Shown: one piece after another, positions 15,386-23,409 of the stretch
How positions within the stretch are numbered: position 1 is the stretch's first letter
Layout: each line of letters starts with the position of its first letter
NCBI RefSeq assembly: GCF_018070575.1
Contig: NZ_JAGPXN010000016.1
Span: 86,105-150,104 of the forward strand
Reading direction: 5' to 3'
Length of the DNA stretch: 64,000 nt
Source: Micromonospora sp. C31
Lineage (GTDB): Bacteria > Actinomycetota > Actinomycetes > Mycobacteriales > Micromonosporaceae
The notes under the pieces: generated by a model
What the model was told of the DNA's origin: nothing
The model's database searches: none
What the model saw: only the letters and a program-made list of their open reading frames with translations
Position numbers and translations under genes: made by a program

Positions 15386-18121
15386 GTGGCAACGCAAGAG
15401 ACGGTGGAACACAAGTACGTCTACGCCTTCGCCGAGGGCAACAAGGACCTCAAGGAACTGCTCGGCGGCAAGGGGGCCAACCTGGCCGAGATGACCAATC
15501 TCGGCCTGCCGGTCCCACCGGGCTTCACGATCACCACGGAGGCATGCAAGGCGTACCTCGCCACCGGGGCGGAGCCCGACGGCCTCGCCGGGCAGATCGC
15601 CGCGCACCTCGCGTCGCTGGAGCAGGCGATGGGCAAGCGCCTCGGCGACCCGGAGGACCCGCTGCTGGTCTCCGTCCGCTCCGGCGCCAAGTTCTCCATG
15701 CCCGGCATGATGGAGACCGTCCTCAACGTCGGACTCAACGACCGCAGCGTCCAGGGGCTCGCCCGGCAGGCCGGCGGCTCGGGCGGGCAGTCCGCCCCCG
15801 GCGGCGCGGACCGGTTCGCCTGGGACTCCTACCGCCGCCTGATCCAGATGTTCGGCAAGACGGTGTGCGAGGTGCCGGGCGAGGAGTTCGAGCACGCCCT
15901 CGACGACGCCAAGCGGGCCAAGGGCACCCGCGACGACCTCGACCTCGACGCCGACGACCTGCGCGGGCTGGTCGACGCGTACAAGAAGATCTTCTTCAGG
16001 CACACCGGCCGGGAGTTCCCGCAGGAGCCGCGCGAGCAGCTCGACCTGGCCATCCGCGCGGTCTTCGAGTCGTGGAACGCCGAGCGTGCGGTGCTCTACC
16101 GCCGCCAGGAGCGGATCCCGGCCGACCTGGGCACCGCGGTCAACGTGGTGGCGATGGTCTTCGGCAACCTCGGTCCGGACTCCGGCACCGGCGTCGCGTT
16201 CACCCGCGACCCCGCCAGCGGCGCCCAGGGCATCTACGGCGACTACCTGGCCAACGCCCAGGGCGAGGACGTCGTCGCGGGCATCCGCAACACCGTGCCG
16301 TTGCAGGAGTTGGAGCGGCTGGACAAGAAGTCCTACGACGAACTGCTCGGCATCATGGCCCGGCTGGAGGGCCACTACCGCGATCTCTGCGACATCGAGT
16401 TCACCATCGAGCGCGGCAAGCTCTGGATGCTCCAGACGCGCGTCGGCAAGCGCACCGCCGCGGCGGCGTTCGTGATCGCCGGGCAGCTCGTCGACGAGGG
16501 CCTGATCGACCTCGACGAGGCGTTGCACCGGGTCAACGGCGCGCAGCTCGCCCAGCTGATGTTCCCGCGGTTCCGGCTCGACCACGATCTCCAGCCGGTG
16601 GCGAAGGGGATCGGGGCGTCGCCGGGCGCGGCGTCGGGCAAGGTGGTCTTCACCTCCGCCCGCGCGGTCGAACGGGCCGCCGAGGGGGAGTCGGTGATCC
16701 TGGTCCGGCGCGAGACCAACCCGGACGACCTCAACGGCATGATCGCCGCCCAGGGCATCCTCACCTCGCGCGGCGGCAAGACCAGCCACGCCGCCGTGGT
16801 GGCGCGGGGCATGGGCAAGACCTGTGTCTCCGGCGCCGACGAGATCGAGGTCGACGTCCCGCAGCGCCGCTTCGTCGTCGGTGGGCAGACCGTCGTCGAG
16901 GGCGACGTCGTCTCCATCGACGGCACCACCGGCAAGGTCTACCTCGGCGAGGTGCCGGTCATGCCGTCGGAGGTGGTGCAGTACTTCGAGGGCAGCCTCG
17001 ACCCCGAGCACATCGACAACGCGCTGGTCCGGGCCGTACACCGGATCATGTCGCACGCCGACGCCAAGCGGCGGCTGGCCGTACGCACGAACGCCGACAC
17101 CGGCGCGGACGCCGCCCGGGCCCGGCGCTTCGGCGCGGAGGGCATCGGGCTGTGCCGCACCGAGCACATGTTCCTCGGCGACCGTCGTGAGCTGGTCGAA
17201 CGGCTGATCCTTGCCCGCGACAACACCGAGCGGGAGGCCGCACTGGCCGCGCTGCTCCCGTTGCAGCGCGCGGACTTCGAGGAGATCTTCCGGGAGATGG
17301 ACGGGATGCCCGTCACCGTCCGGTTGATCGACCCGCCGCTGCACGAGTTCCTGCCCCCGCTGGAGCAGCTCGCGGTCAACGTGGCGGTCGCCCAGGAACG
17401 CGGTGAGGACGTCGCGCAGGAGGAGGCGCTGCTCGCCGCGGTCCGGCGGATGCACGAGGAGAACCCGATGCTGGGTCTGCGCGGCGTCCGTCTCGGCCTG
17501 GTCATCCCCGGCCTGTTCGCCATGCAGGTCCGGGCCATCGCGGAGGCGGCGGTCACCGTCACCCGTGGTGGCGCGGTGGCCAGGCCGGAGATCATGGTCC
17601 CCCTGGTCGGCGCGGTGCAGGAGCTGGAGACGGTCCGCGCCGAGGCCGAGAAGATCATCTCCGAGGTGGTCGGGGACAGCGGCGTCGAGGTGCTGATCGG
17701 CACGATGATCGAGGTGCCCCGGGCGGCGCTGACCGCCGGCCAGATCGCCGAGGCGGCACAGTTCTTCTCCTTCGGCACCAACGACCTGACCCAGATGGCC
17801 TGGGGCTTCTCCCGCGACGACGTCGAGGGCGCCTTCTTCTGGCGGTACCTGGAGCTGGGCATCTTCGGCATCTCGCCGTTCGAGTCGATCGACCGGGACG
17901 GCGTGGGCCGGCTGGTGCGCATCGCCGCGCAGGAGGGCCGGGCCGCCCGGCCGGAGCTGAAGCTCGGCGTCTGCGGCGAACACGGCGGTGACCCTGAGTC
18001 GGTGCACTTCTTCCACGAGGTCGGCCTGGACTACGTGTCCTGTTCGCCCTTCCGGGTGCCCGTCGCCCGGCTGGAGGCCGGCCGCGCGGCGGTTCAGACG
18101 GACGGCTCCGACAGCCGCTGA
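15386..18121 (+). CDS. ppdK: Pyruvate, phosphate dikinase
   Basis: Interconverts pyruvate, ATP and Pi with phosphoenolpyruvate, AMP and PPi, feeding gluconeogenesis or reversing glycolysis. The full-length 911-aa enzyme has an N-terminal nucleotide-binding domain (GGKGANLAEMT at about 28-38). The swivelling phosphohistidine domain carries TSHAAVVARGMGK (His468). The C-terminal PEP-binding barrel has GTNDLTQMAWGFSRDD and the catalytic Cys863 in GVCGEHGGD. GTG 15386 is preceded by GGAGGG. It is monocistronic and ends in a strong hairpin. Confidence 0.96.
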   Translation: MATQETVEHKYVYAFAEGNKDLKELLGGKGANLAEMTNLGLPVPPGFTITTEACKAYLATGAEPDGLAGQIAAHLASLEQAMGKRLGDPEDPLLVSVRSGAKFSMPGMMETVLNVGLNDRSVQGLARQAGGSGGQSAPGGADRFAWDSYRRLIQMFGKTVCEVPGEEFEHALDDAKRAKGTRDDLDLDADDLRGLVDAYKKIFFRHTGREFPQEPREQLDLAIRAVFESWNAERAVLYRRQERIPADLGTAVNVVAMVFGNLGPDSGTGVAFTRDPASGAQGIYGDYLANAQGEDVVAGIRNTVPLQELERLDKKSYDELLGIMARLEGHYRDLCDIEFTIERGKLWMLQTRVGKRTAAAAFVIAGQLVDEGLIDLDEALHRVNGAQLAQLMFPRFRLDHDLQPVAKGIGASPGAASGKVVFTSARAVERAAEGESVILVRRETNPDDLNGMIAAQGILTSRGGKTSHAAVVARGMGKTCVSGADEIEVDVPQRRFVVGGQTVVEGDVVSIDGTTGKVYLGEVPVMPSEVVQYFEGSLDPEHIDNALVRAVHRIMSHADAKRRLAVRTNADTGADAARARRFGAEGIGLCRTEHMFLGDRRELVERLILARDNTEREAALAALLPLQRADFEEIFREMDGMPVTVRLIDPPLHEFLPPLEQLAVNVAVAQERGEDVAQEEALLAAVRRMHEENPMLGLRGVRLGLVIPGLFAMQVRAIAEAAVTVTRGGAVARPEIMVPLVGAVQELETVRAEAEKIISEVVGDSGVEVLIGTMIEVPRAALTAGQIAEAAQFFSFGTNDLTQMAWGFSRDDVEGAFFWRYLELGIFGISPFESIDRDGVGRLVRIAAQEGRAARPELKLGVCGEHGGDPESVHFFHEVGLDYVSCSPFRVPVARLEAGRAAVQTDGSDSR

Positions 18122-18142
18122 CGCGGCAGGTGGGAACAGGCC

Positions 18143-18174
18143 GGCGGCGGACCCGGGGGAGCGGGTCCGCCGCC
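18143..18174. terminator. Terminator hairpin after ppdK
   Basis: Perfect 13-bp stem GGCGGCGGACCCG/CGGGTCCGCCGCC with a 6-nt loop, 21 nt after the ppdK stop and facing a convergent gene. Confidence 0.85.
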
Positions 18175-18251
18175 GCTGTCGTGCGGGCGGCCCGTGCCGG
18201 CACGACCGCAGCGTGGGACGGGAGTCGGTCGCGGCCGACTCCCGGGTCTGC

Positions 18252-18737
18252 TCAGATCGGCGGGCGACGCCAGGCGTGCGAGCTGACCCGCCGGGGGAGC
18301 CGGCCGCCCGAGGTGCGGGCCGCGAGCGCCGCGTGTGCCTCGCGCACCGGCGCCACCCCGACCCGGCGGCTGGTGTCCAGCACCGAGCCGGTGCGCCGGG
18401 CCACCGCCCGCGCGTCGGCGTGCAGCTCCTCCAGGTCGGCGCTGGCGTCGGCGACCAGCGTCAACAGGGCGTTGCGCCCCGCGGGGTAGGTGACGACGGC
18501 GCCGGCCGAGGTGCGGACCACGGATTCCCGGAACTCGCCGTGCCGCACCGTGTCGGCCACCCGGTGGCCGAGGCCGAAGCTGGCCGCCGCGAGCGCCGCC
18601 AGGTGGGTGGCGTCCGTCGCCGGCAGGTCGCTGGAGATCAGCAGGCCGTCGGTGCCGGCCAGCACCGTGCCCGCCACCTCGGGGCGGCGCAGGCGCAGCC
18701 CCGACAGTTCCGTTCCCATCATCGTGTCCGCGTCCAC
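18252..18737 (-). CDS. Roadblock/LC7 domain protein
   Basis: A 161-aa protein whose core (residues 15-115) has the roadblock pattern: VAGTVLAGTDGLLISSDLP, a central helix LAALAAASFGLGHRVAD, the strand SVVRTSAGAVVTYPAG and ALLTLVADASADL. Bacterial roadblock proteins usually regulate small Ras-like GTPases (MglA, Cvn systems). No GTPase or kinase gene is next to this one, so it is a solitary member. GTG 18737 has GGGAG 6 nt upstream. The C-terminus is basic and probably disordered. Confidence 0.8.
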   Translation of the reverse strand: MDADTMMGTELSGLRLRRPEVAGTVLAGTDGLLISSDLPATDATHLAALAAASFGLGHRVADTVRHGEFRESVVRTSAGAVVTYPAGRNALLTLVADASADLEELHADARAVARRTGSVLDTSRRVGVAPVREAHAALAARTSGGRLPRRVSSHAWRRPPI

Positions 18738-18917
18738 GGGTGTCTCCCTACCGTCGGGCCGTCACTCTGGTCACGTTCCGCGCTGGGAACGCTACCGCCG
18801 GCCATGCCGGACCGCGATCCCGTAACCGTCGGCGATCGGCCGACAACTCTCGACTGTTCGGAGGTTGTGCATCCGTCGCCCGCGCGGCGACGGCGAGCCG
18901 TCCGCGGCGCGCGGGCG

Positions 18918-18923
18918 TAACCT
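18918..18923 (+). promoter_or_regulatory. -10 box of leaderless promoter for the VOC-dgt pair
   Basis: TAACCT followed by 7 nt and then ATG 18931; no ribosome-binding site lies between. Confidence 0.5.
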
Positions 18924-18930
18924 GATCGGC

Positions 18931-19284
18931 ATGAGCAGCGCCTGGGAGAGCCTGACCGTCGACGCCCGGGACCCCGCCCGGCTCGCCCGCTGGTGGGCCG
19001 AGGCCCTGGGCTACCAGGTGGTCACCGAGCAACCGGACGAGGTGGAGATCCGCCGGGCCGCCGACCGGCTGCCGGGCATCGTCTTCGTGCCGGTCGCCGA
19101 CGACAAGACCACCAAGAACCGGCTGCACATCGACCTGCGCCCCGACGACCTGGAGGCCGAGGTCGAGCGGCTGGTCGACATGGGAGCCCGGCACGTCGAC
19201 GTGGGTCAGGGCGAGGTGGACTGGACCGTGCTGGCCGATCCGGAGGGCAACGAGTTCTGCGTGCTGCGGCAGCGTGCGGGCTGA
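18931..19284 (+). CDS. VOC-family (glyoxalase/dioxygenase fold) protein
   Basis: A 117-aa single-domain vicinal-oxygen-chelate protein, with VDARDPARLARWWAEALGY at the start, NRLHIDLRPDDLEAEVERLVDMGA in the middle and VLADPEGNEFCVL at the end. It is of the glyoxalase-like type common in actinobacteria, and its ligand cannot be predicted. ATG 18931 is chosen over the upstream open frame because of the leaderless promoter signature. The 3' end overlaps the next gene by 11 nt, so the two are cotranscribed. Confidence 0.82.
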   Translation: MSSAWESLTVDARDPARLARWWAEALGYQVVTEQPDEVEIRRAADRLPGIVFVPVADDKTTKNRLHIDLRPDDLEAEVERLVDMGARHVDVGQGEVDWTVLADPEGNEFCVLRQRAG

Positions 19285-20551
19285 CCGTCCGGGGCCGGAC
19301 GATCCGGACGTCGCCCGTCGGGTCGACGAGCCGCCGAAGGACACCGGGTACGGGCGGTCGGCGTACGAGCGGGACCGCGCCCGGGTGCTGCACTCGGCGG
19401 CGTTCCGGCGGCTCGCCGCGAAGACCCAGGTGCACACGGCCGGCACCGACGACTTCCTGCGTACCCGGCTGACCCACTCGCTGGAGGTCGCGCAGATCGC
19501 CCGGGAGATGGGGGCGCGGCTGGGCTGCGACCCGGACGTGGTCGACACCGCCGGGCTCGCCCACGACCTCGGCCACCCGCCGTTCGGGCACAACGGCGAG
19601 GACGCGCTCGACGCCCTGGCGGCCGGGTGCGGCGGCTTCGAGGGCAACGCGCAGACGCTGCGGGTGCTGACCCGCCTGGAGGCCAAGGTTCTCGCCCCGG
19701 ACGGGACGTCCGTTGGCCTCAACCTGACCCGCGCCTCGCTCGACGCGGTCAGCAAGTACCCGTGGCCGCGCCGGCCCGGCGTGCGCAAGTTCGGGGCGTA
19801 CGACGACGACCTCCCGCTCTTCGCCTGGCTGCGCGCCGGCGGCCGGGGTGACGACCGGCGCTGCCTGGAGGCGCAGGTGATGGACTGGGCCGACGACGTC
19901 GCGTACTCGGTGCACGACGTCGAGGACGGCATCCACGGCGGGTACGTGACGCTGCGCCCGCTGCTGCACGACCCGCAGGAGCGGGCGGCGCTCTGCGCCG
20001 ACGTCGCCGCCACCTACTCCGGCGAGTCCCCGGCCGACCTCGGTGACGTGCTGCTGGAGCTGCTCGACGACCCGGTGCTCGCCCCGCTGGCCGGCTACGA
20101 CGGCAGCCACCGTGCGCAGGCGGCGCTGAAGGAGACGACCAGCGTGCTGACGGGCCGCTTCGTCTCGGCCGTGGTGGCGGCCACACAGGAGCGGTACGGT
20201 TCCGGTCCGCACCGCAGGTACGCCGCCGACCTGGTGGTGCCCCGGCGTACCCGGGCGCGGTGCGCGTTGCTCAAGGGGATCGCCCTGCGGTACGTGATGC
20301 GTCGCCCCGGCTCGGGGGACCGCTACCGGCGGCAGCGGGAGATCCTGGCGGAGCTGGTGCACACCCTGGCCGACCGGGCGCCGGACGGGCTGGATCCCGT
20401 CTTCGCCCCGCTCTGGTCGGCCGCGCCGGACGACGCCGCCCGACTGCGGGTGGTGATCGACCAGGTCGCCTCGCTGACCGACCCGGGAGCCGTCGCCTGG
20501 CACGGGCGGCTGGTGCGCGGTGTGGGAACCGGTCATCCGCCGAGGGGATGA
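19274..20551 (+). CDS. dgt: Deoxyguanosinetriphosphate triphosphohydrolase-like protein
   Basis: HD-domain hydrolase that releases triphosphate from dNTPs, affecting nucleotide pools. The 425-aa protein shows family hallmarks: RDRARVLHSAAFRRLAAKTQV, then TRLTHSLEVAQIAR (first metal His), GLAHDLGHPPFGHNGE (HD motif) and VMDWADDVAYSVHDVED. In many actinobacteria dgt lies immediately next to dnaG. Here two transport-related genes separate them. The GTG start at 19274 lies inside the end of the VOC gene. Confidence 0.92.
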   Translation: MRADRPGPDDPDVARRVDEPPKDTGYGRSAYERDRARVLHSAAFRRLAAKTQVHTAGTDDFLRTRLTHSLEVAQIAREMGARLGCDPDVVDTAGLAHDLGHPPFGHNGEDALDALAAGCGGFEGNAQTLRVLTRLEAKVLAPDGTSVGLNLTRASLDAVSKYPWPRRPGVRKFGAYDDDLPLFAWLRAGGRGDDRRCLEAQVMDWADDVAYSVHDVEDGIHGGYVTLRPLLHDPQERAALCADVAATYSGESPADLGDVLLELLDDPVLAPLAGYDGSHRAQAALKETTSVLTGRFVSAVVAATQERYGSGPHRRYAADLVVPRRTRARCALLKGIALRYVMRRPGSGDRYRRQREILAELVHTLADRAPDGLDPVFAPLWSAAPDDAARLRVVIDQVASLTDPGAVAWHGRLVRGVGTGHPPRG

Positions 20552-20569
20552 CGGGGATGGGCGGCCGAG

Positions 20570-20588
20570 CCAACTTAGGCTAACCTAA
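20570..20588. promoter_or_regulatory. Iron box (IdeR/DtxR-type operator)
   Basis: The core TTAGGCTAACCTAA (20575-20588) matches the right 14 bases of the consensus iron box (TTAGGTTAGG...), and part of the left arm also agrees. It overlaps the predicted -10 (TAACCT 20581-20586) and ends 5 nt before the start codon, so iron-loaded IdeR would block transcription directly. Confidence 0.8.
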
Positions 20589-20593
20589 CCGAC

Positions 20594-21430
20594 ATGACGG
20601 AACGCCCCATCAAGGTCACCACCGCCCGGGTGCTGCGCACCGTGCGGCCCACCCCCCACGTCGTCCGGCTGGTGCTCGGGGGTGAGGAGCTGACCGGCCT
20701 GCCGGTGGGCGAGTTCACCGACCACTACATCAAGATCGTCTTTCCGGCGCCGGGGACGCGGTACCCGATCCCGGCGGATCTCAACGTGCTCCGCCGTGAC
20801 CTGCCCCGGGAGAAGTGGCCCCGGCTGCGCGCGTACACGGTGCGGGCCTGGGACGCGTCGGCCGGCGAGCTGACCGTCGACATCGTGCACCACGGTGACG
20901 TGGGGCTGGGCGGGCCGTGGGCGGCCGCGCTGCGCCCCGGCGACCCGGTGCCCTTCGTCGGCCCCGGCGGGGCGTACGCCCCCAGCCCGGACGCCGACTG
21001 GCACCTGCTGGTGGGCGACGAGAGCGCGCTGCCGGCGATCGCCGCCGCCCTGGAGCGGCTGCCCGCCGGCGCCCCGGCCACCGTCTTCGTCGAGGTCGCC
21101 GACCCGACCGAGGAGCAGCCGCTGGCCAGCCCGGGCGCGGTGCGCCTGACCTGGCTGCACCGGGGCGACCGCCCGGTCGGGGAGGCACTGGTCGCGGCCG
21201 TACGCGCCCTGGAGTTCCCGCCCGGACAGGTGCACGCCTTCGTGCACGGCGAGGCTACCTTCGTCAAGGAGCTGCGCCGCCTGCTGCGCGTCGAGCGCGG
21301 GGTGTCCCGTGAGCGGCTGTCCATCTCCGGCTACTGGCGTCGCGGCCTGGACGACGAGGGCTGGCGCGCCAGCAAGCCCGACTGGAACCGGCAGGTGGAG
21401 GCCGAGGAGTCCGCCGCCGTCCCGGTTTGA
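20594..21430 (+). CDS. Siderophore-interacting protein (ferric-siderophore reductase)
   Basis: Cytoplasmic FAD-binding reductase that releases iron from imported ferric siderophores, 278 aa. The N-terminal FAD-binding barrel has RLRAYTVRAWD near residue 77. The C-terminal SIP domain contains HLLVGDESALPAI, VFVEVAD, HAFVHGEATFVKELRR and the ending ISGYWRRGLDDEGWR, typical of ViuB/SIP proteins. The transcript is probably leaderless (TAACCT plus 7 nt). Iron regulation is supported by the overlapping iron box. Confidence 0.93.
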   Translation: MTERPIKVTTARVLRTVRPTPHVVRLVLGGEELTGLPVGEFTDHYIKIVFPAPGTRYPIPADLNVLRRDLPREKWPRLRAYTVRAWDASAGELTVDIVHHGDVGLGGPWAAALRPGDPVPFVGPGGAYAPSPDADWHLLVGDESALPAIAAALERLPAGAPATVFVEVADPTEEQPLASPGAVRLTWLHRGDRPVGEALVAAVRALEFPPGQVHAFVHGEATFVKELRRLLRVERGVSRERLSISGYWRRGLDDEGWRASKPDWNRQVEAEESAAVPV

Positions 21431-21636
21431 GCGGACACCGGGAGCCCTGCTTCAGGGCACTTGCGGGCGGCATCCGGCATCCCGACCGGCTGACTTGATC
21501 CTGACGCGGCGTCAGGTCCACCGTCGTGGACGCCGGCGCATCCGTCGTCGGTGGAAGTCGGAGCGGCGGCGGGTGGTTCACGCCCGATGTCGCCCGGGTG
21601 CCTCCCCCGGCCCAGCAGGATGGGCAGGGGGTGGCG

Positions 21637-23271
21637 ATGAGCGGGCAGGTACGCGACCGGGCGCACGCCGAGGGCCGCATCGACCGGTCGGTGCTGGCGT
21701 TCGGCGTCGGCGGCGTACTGGCCGTGGTGGCGTGGGGCGTGCTGGCCCGGGACTCCCTGGCCGGGTTCGGCGAGACCGGCCTGGCCTGGGTGATCGAGAC
21801 CTTCGGCTGGTTCTTCGTGGTGGCCGCCGACGCCTTCCTGGTGCTCGCGGTGGTCATCGCGGCGTCGAGGTTCGGGCGGATCCGGCTCGGCGCCGACCAC
21901 GACCAACCGGAGTTCAGCACGCTGGCCTGGGTGGCCATGATGTTCAGCGCCGGGATGGGGATCGGCCTGGTCTTCTTCGCCGTCGCCGAGCCCGTCCAGC
22001 ACTACGCGGCCCCACCGCCGGCCACCGGCGTCGCACCGCAGACCGGCGCGGCCGGCGCCACGGCGATGCAGTACACCCTCTTCCACTGGACGCTGCACCC
22101 CTGGGGGATCTACGCGGTCGTGGCGCTCGCGCTGGCGTACTCCACCTTCCGCAGGGGCCGGGAGAACCGGATCTCGGCTGCCTTCCATCCCCTGCTCGGG
22201 GACCGTGCCGACGGCGTGGCCGGCCGCGCGGTCGACCTGCTGGCCGTCTTCGCCACCGTGTTCGGCTCGGCGACCAGCCTCGGCCTCGGCGCACTCCAGG
22301 TCGCCGCCGGCCTCGACCTGGTGGCGGGGATCCCGGACACGACCACGGTGGAACTCGTCGTGATCGGCGCGCTCACCCTGGCCTTCGTCATCTCCGCCTT
22401 CTCCGGGCTGCACCGGGGCATCAAGTGGCTCTCCACCACCAACGTGCTGCTGGCGGTGCTGCTGATGCTCTTCGTATTCGCGGTCGGACCGACCATCTAC
22501 ACGCTGGAGGTCCTGCCGGCCGCGGTGGGCGACTACCTGAGCAACCTGGTCTTCATGTCCACCCGCACCGGCGCCTTCTCCGATCCGTCCTGGCTCGGCT
22601 CCTGGACGATCTTCTACTGGGCGTGGTGGATCTCCTGGGCGCCCTTCGTGGGCACGTTCATCGCCCGCATCTCCCGGGGCCGCACGGTCCGGCAGTTCCT
22701 CGTCGGCGTGCTGCTGGTGCCGAGCGGGGCCAGCGCGGTCTGGTTCGCGGTGCTGGGCGGGAGCGGGCTGCGGGCGCAGGCCACCGGTGCCCGGGACCTG
22801 GTCGCCGACGTCGGGGCGGGCACCGAGCAGGCCCTGTTCGGCCTGCTGGAGGCGCTGCCGCTGGCGACCCTGACCAGCGTGCTGGCCATGGTGCTGATCG
22901 CGCTGTACTTCGTCACCAGCGCCGACTCGGCGTCGCTGGTGCTCGGCTCGCTGACCTCGCGGGGCGCCCTGCGTCCGCACCGCGTGCTGGTGGTGCTCTG
23001 GGGGGTGCTGATCGGCTCGGTCGCCGCCGTGCTGTTACTGGTGGGCGGGCTGGACGCGCTGCAACAGGCGACCATCCTCGTGGCCCTGCCGTTCGTCGGC
23101 GTGATGCTCGGCCTGGCCGTCGCGCTGCTCCGGGACATGGCCCGGGACCCGGCGGTCCACCCGCCACCGCGGGTCCGCCGTTCCGGCCTGGCCGCGGCCG
23201 TCCGGGCCGTCCGCTCGTACGAGGAGGAGGACCCACCGCCGGTGCGCCGTTACCTGCGCCGCCCGCGCTGA
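21637..23271 (+). CDS. BCCT-family betaine/choline/carnitine transporter
   Basis: Sodium-coupled importer of quaternary amines such as glycine betaine or choline, 544 aa with about 12 membrane helices. Family motifs are visible: FSAGMGIGLVFFAVAEPVQHY (glycine-rich substrate/Na site), FHWTLHPWGIYAVVALALAYSTFR and the signature IFYWAWWISWAPFVGTFIARISRGRTVR. ATG 21637 is preferred over the longer open frame because AGGGGG lies just upstream. The short charged C-terminus may sense osmolarity. At 21500-21516, upstream, lies a small dyad CCTGACG/CGTCAGG. Confidence 0.93.
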   Translation: MSGQVRDRAHAEGRIDRSVLAFGVGGVLAVVAWGVLARDSLAGFGETGLAWVIETFGWFFVVAADAFLVLAVVIAASRFGRIRLGADHDQPEFSTLAWVAMMFSAGMGIGLVFFAVAEPVQHYAAPPPATGVAPQTGAAGATAMQYTLFHWTLHPWGIYAVVALALAYSTFRRGRENRISAAFHPLLGDRADGVAGRAVDLLAVFATVFGSATSLGLGALQVAAGLDLVAGIPDTTTVELVVIGALTLAFVISAFSGLHRGIKWLSTTNVLLAVLLMLFVFAVGPTIYTLEVLPAAVGDYLSNLVFMSTRTGAFSDPSWLGSWTIFYWAWWISWAPFVGTFIARISRGRTVRQFLVGVLLVPSGASAVWFAVLGGSGLRAQATGARDLVADVGAGTEQALFGLLEALPLATLTSVLAMVLIALYFVTSADSASLVLGSLTSRGALRPHRVLVVLWGVLIGSVAAVLLLVGGLDALQQATILVALPFVGVMLGLAVALLRDMARDPAVHPPPRVRRSGLAAAVRAVRSYEEEDPPPVRRYLRRPR

Positions 23272-23409
23272 TTCGGGCCGGGCGGCCGGGACCGGGTCCG
23301 GACGCGGGCGCGACCGCCGAGGTGGCGGCGGTCGGCGCCACCCGCGGCGTCCCCCGACGGCGCGGCGTCGGTGCGGCAGGGCAGGATGTACGCCGAGGGG
23401 GTGGCGGAC

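Noticed and set aside
12097..15414. Single 1105-codon minus-strand gene
   Set aside because: Only its last 216 codons have coding character; the rest is an Arg/Pro-rich shadow of the GH20 gene.
21444..21458. Terminator after the siderophore-interacting protein
   Set aside because: Only a 6-bp GCCCTG/CAGGGC stem, too weak to call.
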